A stretch of 64,000 nucleotides of DNA from Pyxicephalus adspersus (taxonomy: Eukaryota > Chordata > Amphibia > Anura > Pyxicephalidae): NCBI RefSeq assembly GCF_032062135.1, contig NC_092862.1:47527015-47591014 (forward strand). Reading direction: 5' to 3'. How positions within the stretch are numbered: the stretch's first letter is position 1; each line of letters starts with the position of its first letter. Positions 57,318-64,000 of this stretch are shown here, piece after piece. Below the pieces are notes generated by a model. That model saw nothing but the letters and a program-made list of their open reading frames with translations. It was not told the DNA's origin and did not search any database. Position numbers and translations under genes: made by a program.

Positions 57318-57774
57318 CTAGAATGAAAAGACAACAATAAATGTGATGATATTTACATTTTTAAACTATAACTTTAACCTAATTTAAAAAATAAAAGTAA
57401 AACACTGCAATGGTAAATACTCATTAAGTCTAAAATTGCCCTACAAAAGGTTTTCATTACTCAATTACTTGCTGACAAAAAGGAGAACCCATGAAGAACG
57501 TCCCATGCAAAATAGCATGACCTTTCACTTAAGACACTTCCCCACATATTTTCCTGACACACCAGCAATTTTGTTGACAATACTATTTTCAGAAGCTTGA
57601 GATTCATCAGAGACCATGAAATCATGTTTTCTAGACATACTCTTAAGTGTTTTTTTTCATATGGGTCATTTCCCCACAGGTCCTCCTGAGTTGTCTCCCT
57701 GAGAATTGAGTTGTCCCAGATATTCTTGTACAGTATGGAGAACATTAGCCTAACTTCCACCCAAATTTCTCCAC

Positions 57775-58305
57775 TTAAAGTGGAAGTAAACCCAAAACTA
57801 ACCCAAAACAAAAAAATCACACCTTCAATCCCCCAGATCAGTCTATCCATCAGGAGGTTTCTGCCATCGGGTCCTGCATCGTCCTGGCATCCGTCTTCAG
57901 CCCTGTATAGAGGGTGCACCAGGTGCCACCATCTTCTCCTTTCTTTTTCTTTATACGTCACCCAATCAAGTGATGTAGATGGGGAACACAAATTGTCTAT
58001 CTCACTTTGCATGTGTGAGATTGGCAATTTTTTTACCTTTTGATGAAAGGGCTCCTTTCAGCATCCTGGGCATGCACAGAAGAAGCAGCCAAGAGCCTCC
58101 CGGGATGCGTGACGTAGGTATCCCAGAAGGCTCTGCGCTCCCATTCATTCTTGATCGCCTAGGCGATCAAGAGTTAAGGGGGTGGTGCAGTGCAAAAAAG
58201 GGCGTTGCACTTAAAAAACACTAACAAACAAAATGTATTTTTTACATAAAAGGGTTGTCTACCCTTTTATGTAAAGTAAAAAATTTTGAGTTTAGATACG
58301 CTTTA
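57775..58305 (+). mobile_element. Family B MITE, copy 3 (full length)
   Basis: Ends TTAAAGTGGAAGTAAACCCA / TGAGTTTAGATACGCTTTA are imperfect inverted repeats of about 22 bp. A hairpin tttacataaaagggttgtct / acccttttatgtaaag sits at 58239-58276. Intron 1. Confidence 0.8.
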
Positions 58306-59478
58306 GGAAAACTTTAATTATATGGCCATTATCATACAATGTATACAGTCCTGGTGTAGTTAAGGGTGGTAGTGATAGATGTTGTGGTGCTAAAATGGGA
58401 TACTACACATACTCCAGTTTCGGCCATATTGTGGATAGAACAACATACATTGTCAAGCCCTGATCTATGAGTACCTTTGATTTGTCAGTTAAGATTTACA
58501 CTGATTTTGATGATAGGCTGTCTAGAACAGACAACCAAAAGCAAAATAAAATTCTGAAAAAATCTCTTAACACACACCAGTTAGAAAATATTCATGTCTG
58601 CTATGACAAAAAGCAGCAGAGATAAGTTATCAGGACATAGCAGGAGACACAGACATAACAAGCAGACATAGCTGTTGAGAATAATAAGAGGAATTTGCAA
58701 GATAGGCAATTTTAGAGCTCTGGAAACATGAATACAGATAACAGAATCCCAAAGCATTTTTGGCAATTGAAGTGCGTGATTGCTTCCGTAACTAGAGCAC
58801 GGACCAGACAGACAGACGGGCCAGGCAGGGCAAACCAAAAAAAAAACAATTGAGAAGTCCAGCATCAAGCATGTCAGCCTTGGGTCCTATTCAAGTTAAA
58901 GAATCATTTTAGGTTATCCCAGGAAACTGCTGTTCAAATCAGGTAAAGAAAAAATGACATACTCCCAGGAAACTGATGCAAATACCAACATAGAAATATG
59001 TATTACATGGATCTGTCAGTAGGTAACTATACATATGAAAATAAAAAAAATATAGCCTAAAATTTTATGTCATCAGCCACTTTAAATCAATTGCATTCAA
59101 TCTGAATGTGCTGGCAGAGTGAAGGATATCTCTCTCCTGAAGCTGGCCAATCCTATTGAACACTCTTTAGATCTTTCAACAATTATTTAGTATGAGAGCC
59201 TACGTGACAAAATACATAACTGAGTAGGAATTTCATTATCTTTGTTTTGTTAGAAGAATACGAACAAAAATGTGTAACTGTAGGGTAAAAAGTATAAAGT
59301 TACTACTACAATTTTCCCATTTATATTTACACTAAATTCTATTTCTGGTACAAAGCATACTTTACTATGAATTAAAAAAGGCAAATTATTTTTTATTTCT
59401 CCTAATAAGAGCAAGAAAACAGTTATACATTTAAATGGTAATGAATGATAAATCATTTTTAAAAATCATTAAAATAGT

Positions 59479-59571
59479 TCCTCTCCTCCTGTATCACTGT
59501 CTGTATTAGTCTGTCATTTGCAATCCCTATTTAATGTACAGCGCTGCGTAATATGTTGGCGCTATATAAAT
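59479..59571 (+). repeat. SINE-like tail fragment
   Basis: Runs from cctctcctcctgtatcactg through ctgtcatttgcaatccctat and ttaatgtacagcgctgcgta to ggcgctatataaat, the same order as the 10.3-10.6 kb fragments. It abuts a family D fragment with no intervening sequence. Confidence 0.7.
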
Positions 59572-59736
59572 ATCGCTCAAACGATCATATCTATTGTGTG
59601 TACAATATCTACGAACGATCGTGTCGTTAACTCTATGTGCAGGATCGGTGCTATACGATCGGTCGTATATATCGTGCATGAACGTTCGTCGTTCGTTTTC
59701 CAACGATAATAATTGGAAGTGTGTACGTAGCTTTAG
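59572..59736 (-). mobile_element. Family D MITE fragment, reversed
   Basis: Ends ggaagtgtgtacgtagcttt + ag, the inverse of CTAAAGCTACGTACACAC, and contains many CGATCGT / ACGATCGG motifs. Confidence 0.6.
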
Positions 59737-60787
59737 GTGAAAACTTATATTGATAGACTTCTCTAAGTTGTACAACGCTGCTTTAACTTACATGATAAAG
59801 AAAAGGTCAAAGCAAATTCTTTTGATTTGCTCAGAAATTAACTAATGAAGAAAATACATCACTGGCTTTCCTCTACCCATAATTTCTAGAAGAGCGTCAG
59901 CCAGTCTTGTGCTTGCTCAGTGCAAAATGACTCCACTAGTATCACAGAGGCATCTATGCCTTTCTACTGGTAAAGGTAAGTGTCATTTTTTGTGTTCTAC
60001 TTTAAATAGCTTTAAAGACCGGACTTGGATTGCAAAATGCCAGCCATGTCCTTGTCTATGTTGCAGTAGCACAGACTGTGTTCCTATGTAATCATACGCA
60101 ATCACGGGGTTTGCCTTGTCTTGTTTATCCTCGAGCTTTTGACAACTCAGACTGGGACTTGGCTGTCAACATAAGATCTGGGAAGGCAGACTAGATGGTG
60201 GTACCCCGAAAAAGCTTCACTTTTTCACGTCACACACCCAGAGTTCAGAGCCACCTTAGGCATCATATCCTTATAAGTATATATCTGGCCTTTCATGGTG
60301 ATTTTCAATGGCGGAGATTGTGGGCATTCACTAAAAGAAGACCAAAATTTGCACAAAACACATGCTTTTGTGACCGATGTATAAGTTGAGTTGAGTATCT
60401 ACAAAGTTTTTCTGAACTATTATCTAAAGTGAAATATAAGCTTATTTTAAGAAGCTGAAAGTTCGATGTATTTTACTATTTTTTTAATGCCACCTGATTA
60501 TAAAATTTGGCTTATTTTTGAGTTATGTAGAGATGAAGTTGTATTAAAATTCTTGAATAACTTAGGTATCCAACCCTATTGTGGTATACATTTCCTTTTT
60601 TCTCATCTGTTTAGATAAAGTTTTTCTATACTATAGAACACAGGAAATTCTAGGTCATTCCCATTCTGCACTAATAAATTAAACTGACACTAAGCTAAAT
60701 ATTTTAGTTATTTTAAATCCTTTGTAAAACAAATGGCTTTGCTTTAAGCCAAACAATTTATCTCTTGATAGTATCACAATTGCTAAA

Positions 60788-60960
60788 CAGTCTTAAGCCT
60801 GATACACATCCTCAGTAATTATTGCTCGAAAGGATTGTTAATGATTGTTTTCTATGACAATAGAACAAATGAATGGATGAAGCACCAACCATTTTCATTT
60901 GCACCACCACAAATTCCTTAGCGAAAATGTTATTGTACTTTCTTGTTTACAGAGGAATCA
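60788..60960. mobile_element. Possible diverged family D element
   Basis: Begins cttaagcctgatacacatcc and has the attgctcgaaaggattgtta type interior of D elements. Weak similarity; boundaries uncertain. Confidence 0.3.
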
Positions 60961-61499
60961 TTTCTGTGGCAGTTTTTAGACACAATAGGGCTCTGGAGAA
61001 ATATGAAATGGGGATGTGAAATGCAAAGCATTCTAGCTTCCTACATCCTTGCTATTCTGCCCATTGGGCCCTGGAAGGTGTAAGGCCCCCTCTACCTCTG
61101 AAAATAAAAATGTCATTTTTTTAATATATTACCCGAATAAAGAGGTTATGCTTACGGTGCACTTATCGAAACAAGCTAGTCTTGTGCGAGAATCTGACAT
61201 GTGTATTAAACAATAATTAACTCTTTTTAATTTCTAATATGCTATGCTTTGTACCTGAAATACAATTTTAGTGTAATTATAAACAGGAAAAATAGTAGTA
61301 TAAGGGTTACTCTTTTTATCTACAGTATCAATTATTCCCATCGAATAAAACTAGGTAGTAGAATTCTTACTCAGTTATGTATCTAGTCAGGTAGGTTCCC
61401 ATACTAAATAATTGTTTATAAAGATTATTGTTAATTGAAGACAAGTGATCAATAGGTTTAAAAGGCATTTAGCCAGCTTTAGGAAGAATATCTACACTG

Positions 61500-61742
61500 C
61501 TAAGGCTATGTACTTGCTATGTACTATGCTATGTACTATGCCAGAGGATTCTCACCCAATACGAATAGTTGTTCTTGTCTCCGACAAGAATGTAACATGT
61601 GTACAGTGGTTGTTCGAGGTCAGGCCTGATGTATCGATGAACAACCAACAGTGAGCGACCATAATACCAGTGAAAGAATGCCACTCGATCATTCTCCCCC
61701 TCCCCTTCCCTAGAACAGAATGATGCTGTGTGTACAGTGCTT
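61500..61742 (+). mobile_element. Family D element, left part
   Basis: Starts CTAAGGCTATGTAC, with a local GCTATGTACTAT triplication. It contains gatcattctccccctcccct and agaacagaatgatgctgtg, shared with the next D copy 450 bp away. Cut at its right by the element at 61743. Confidence 0.6.
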
Positions 61743-61909
61743 CAGTGCTCAACCCAGACATTTTTTTAAGCCTGGTGGGTAGAAATTGTAGGCGGGTGGC
61801 AGCCCCTGTATTGTGACCAAACTCTTTAGTAGCCACCCAAAAACAGCAGGGTGGCTGCTGAAAAGTGCCGGGTGGTGCGCCCAGCTAAAAGGGCCTGGGG
61901 AGAACCCTG
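61743..61909. mobile_element. hAT-like element inserted beside family D sequence
   Basis: Starts CAGTGCTCAACCCAGACATT and ends GGGGAGAACCCTG. TGCTT occurs on both sides, consistent with a decayed 8-bp target duplication. Same family as 53404-53506. Confidence 0.6.
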
Positions 61910-61942
61910 TGCTTGTTCCTTCATCGATGCATATGATTGCAA

Positions 61943-62240
61943 CCTAAGGCTATGTACACACGTCAGATGATTCTTGGCCTATACAAGCCTAAGGGATCAT
62001 CTTGGACAAAAATCTGACGTGTACTGAGGCCATCCAACATTCTTCATGGATCCGTCTTAGTGGACTCATAAAGGACAGAAGACGAACGACCTAAAAATCT
62101 GAGGGGAGGAGAGCACAGTGGGGTGCCACTTACTCATTCTCCCCCCTCCCCTGTCAATAGAACAGAATGGCGCTGTATGTCATCTTTCGATCATTGGAAA
62201 CGATTGTGGGAAAACCCTGGGTTACTTTCCCAGTGACATG
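61943..62240 (+). mobile_element. Family D MITE copy
   Basis: Starts CCTAAGGCTATGTACACACG; shares the ctcattctcccccctcccct and agaacagaatggcgctgt blocks with the copy at 61500-61742, in the same orientation. Confidence 0.65.
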
Positions 62241-63704
62241 TATATACACTTAAGGACTTGCAGACCATTATCTCAGCGAGACATCCGCTGGTCTTTCTAT
62301 TGATACCTTTACATCCACCTTCATTGTTTGCTCTCCTGTGTAAATACCATCACATCTGTTTGAGCTTTTTAGATCTCCATTACCTGGACCCTCCTTCCTC
62401 ATTTTCTGCATTGTGGGACACTACTTACAAAATAAACAGTCATTATCTCTCTTCCATGCCTGCTGAGAACTCAAGGGGAAACAAATGCATTAACAAGCAA
62501 AAAAGGTGCTGCTGTTTTTTGTTTAAAGGGCTATTTGAAAACAGTTGGAGTCTGTGAACACCTGGCAAAGAACAAGAGTTCCGTCTAGTGAACAGGAAAT
62601 GAGTGGGATTCAGAAACACTATCACTGGGCAGCCGGGAGCATCTCCTCCAGGCATCCATGGCTGATTTACCAAGAAAAATGACAAAGGATGTTTACTTTT
62701 CCACTCCTCATATTTATGTCTTTCTGCTAACTGTTTAAGTTAGCTTAGAAAGTTATGTCAAGTAAGCCAACTTGTTTTACAGTGTTTGTATTCTACTTAA
62801 TGCATGAAATCAATATCCATCTTTGCGGACAGAATCCAGAAAGGTCTTTGTAAGTGTCACATGTTATATGATCCTTTGGAATCATTTCCAAAGTAAAGCT
62901 TTTTACAAACTGAATCATGGAAATAGAATTTAATTTGATTAAAGGCTCTTCCTGGATCAACAAAGATGTAAACTACATGTAAATAAACTTAGGAAATGGC
63001 ATAAAAAAACAAACATCCAATAAACAGAAGTTCTTGCAAAAGACTGGGTTACAGCAGGAAACACCATGGTAGGTTATATTGCGGTCAGCTACGAACATGA
63101 AACTCAGGCTACAGTTAGTATAGGATCACCATAAATTAACATAAAAAGAACTTTGTCCTGCCTGGTAAATGTTGACTTCTGCTGAAACTTACAGATAGAA
63201 ATGGCTAACAAATGTAACTCAGCATAGGAATGTACAGCAGTCATCCCTACAATGATCTAGTTTGTATATGCAGCTTAACTCAATTGTGTTACATATTACA
63301 CACCTGTACAGTGTAGTACTCTGTTGACACATTTTGCTTTCAAAAAGTAATGTAAAATCTGAAAATATTTTTAGCTTTATTTTATATTGACTTTTCAAAA
63401 ACAGTCAGTGACAATCAAAGACAATTTCAACCTCCTGCTTAAAAATAATAACAAAGCGAAATGAAGATAAAAAACCACAATGGAATGTTATATTAGCAAT
63501 ATTTGTTATCAACATTCAGTTAAATCAACAGCTACCCCTAGGCTATAGTGCCATTTCTTTGTCATAATTACAAGGTGTGAATCCAGACAAGACATATTCT
63601 TTTTTACTTAATTAGGATTCAAAATTTGTAAAGAATAACTCACAAAAACTAACAAAGAATAAATCATAGAATTTTCCACTTTTATAACACAATAACATTT
63701 GGAT

Positions 63705-63708
<4 letters not shown>

Positions 63709-63752
<44 letters not shown>
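63709..63752. repeat. (TA)n microsatellite
   Basis: About 22 TA dinucleotides in intron 1. Confidence 0.9.
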
Positions 63753-63757
<5 letters not shown>

Positions 63758-63911
63758 TCTATTATACATTATGCATAACAGATAAGTGTAACAGAACAGT
63801 GTCTCAAAAATTGCAACAGCCACAGCAGTTTTTACACTGTACAAATTGCATTATCATGAAGGAATACATTTAGAGCTAGAAATTGCAGCAAAAAGCATGA
63901 CACTATGGTTC

Positions 63912-64000
63912 TGATTTATTAAAACTCCCCAAGACTGGGGTGGATACACTTTCATGAGTGAGCCTGGGTGATCCATTAAACCTGGAATACATTTCCTAAA
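63912..64000 (+). mobile_element. Family F fragment, runs off the window
   Basis: Begins CTGATTTATTAAAACTCCCC, then aagactggggtggatacact and gagcctgggtgatcc, as in the full F copy at 26893-27087. Confidence 0.6.

Larger units (their letters stand above)
57318..64000. other. LAMA1 intron 1 (partial)
   Basis: Extends off the window toward exon 1. It holds B, D, F, SINE-tail and hAT-like elements listed separately. I found no signal-peptide exon, CpG-rich promoter or second gene. Confidence 0.7.

Noticed and set aside
57318..64000. Exon 1 or promoter of LAMA1 in the remaining upstream sequence
   Set aside because: No start codon followed by a hydrophobic signal with a phase-1 donor was found, and there is no CpG-rich stretch.

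Overview
This window is draft vertebrate nuclear DNA, most probably from a frog. It carries one recognisable protein-coding gene on the minus strand, LAMA1 (laminin subunit alpha-1). Transcription runs from high to low coordinates. Forty-seven consecutive coding exons, numbered here 2 to 48 by homology with the 63-exon mammalian gene, lie between 57317 and 190. Exon 1 (signal peptide, promoter) lies beyond position 64000, and the exons for most of the C-terminal LG domains lie before position 1. Every intron has GT-AG ends, all 46 exon junctions are phase-compatible, and the joined exons give 6844 nt (about 2281 codons) with no stop, so the gene looks intact.

Protein order along the gene: LN domain (exons 2-6, 57.3-46.8 kb), LEa EGF-like repeats (exons 7-11, 46.6-42.7 kb), L4a globule (exons 12-15, 41.8-38.1 kb), LEb repeats (exons 15-24, 38.2-27.2 kb), L4b globule (exons 25-28, 25.0-22.2 kb), LEc repeats (exons 28-32, 22.3-19.1 kb), coiled-coil arm (exons 33-44, 18.6-4.8 kb), start of LG1 (exons 45-48, 3.2-0.2 kb). 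In basement membranes this chain trimerises with laminin beta and gamma chains (laminin-111 when paired with beta-1 and gamma-1). The LN domain drives polymerisation and the LG domains bind cell receptors. The IKVAV adhesion sequence is conserved and begins exactly at the exon 44/45 junction.

The rest is intron, densely seeded with short non-autonomous transposons. Families seen: A, TA-flanked, ends CCGTATTTTT (3 copies); B, ends TTAAAG (3 good copies and fragments); C, TTAA-flanked, ends CCTCCCTAGC (3 copies); D, ends CTAAGGCTATGTACACAC (several); E, an inverted pair at 40 and 44 kb; F, palindromic CTGATTTATTAAAG (1 full copy, 2 partial); four hAT-like elements, two with perfect 8-bp target duplications; and a SINE-like family with a tRNA-type B box. 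A 727-bp run of N (47788-48514) lies inside an A element in intron 5 and removes no exon.

The frog assignment is inference, from vertebrate gene structure, alpha-1 similarity and repeat families of a type I associate with anurans. I see no second gene, no structural RNA gene, no CRISPR array and no novel multi-gene system. The most interesting non-coding structures are the tandem hairpin units in the intron 31 C element, the minisatellite carried inside A elements, a possible 96-nt phase-neutral cassette exon in intron 24, and a skipped in-exon CAG near the start of exon 40.
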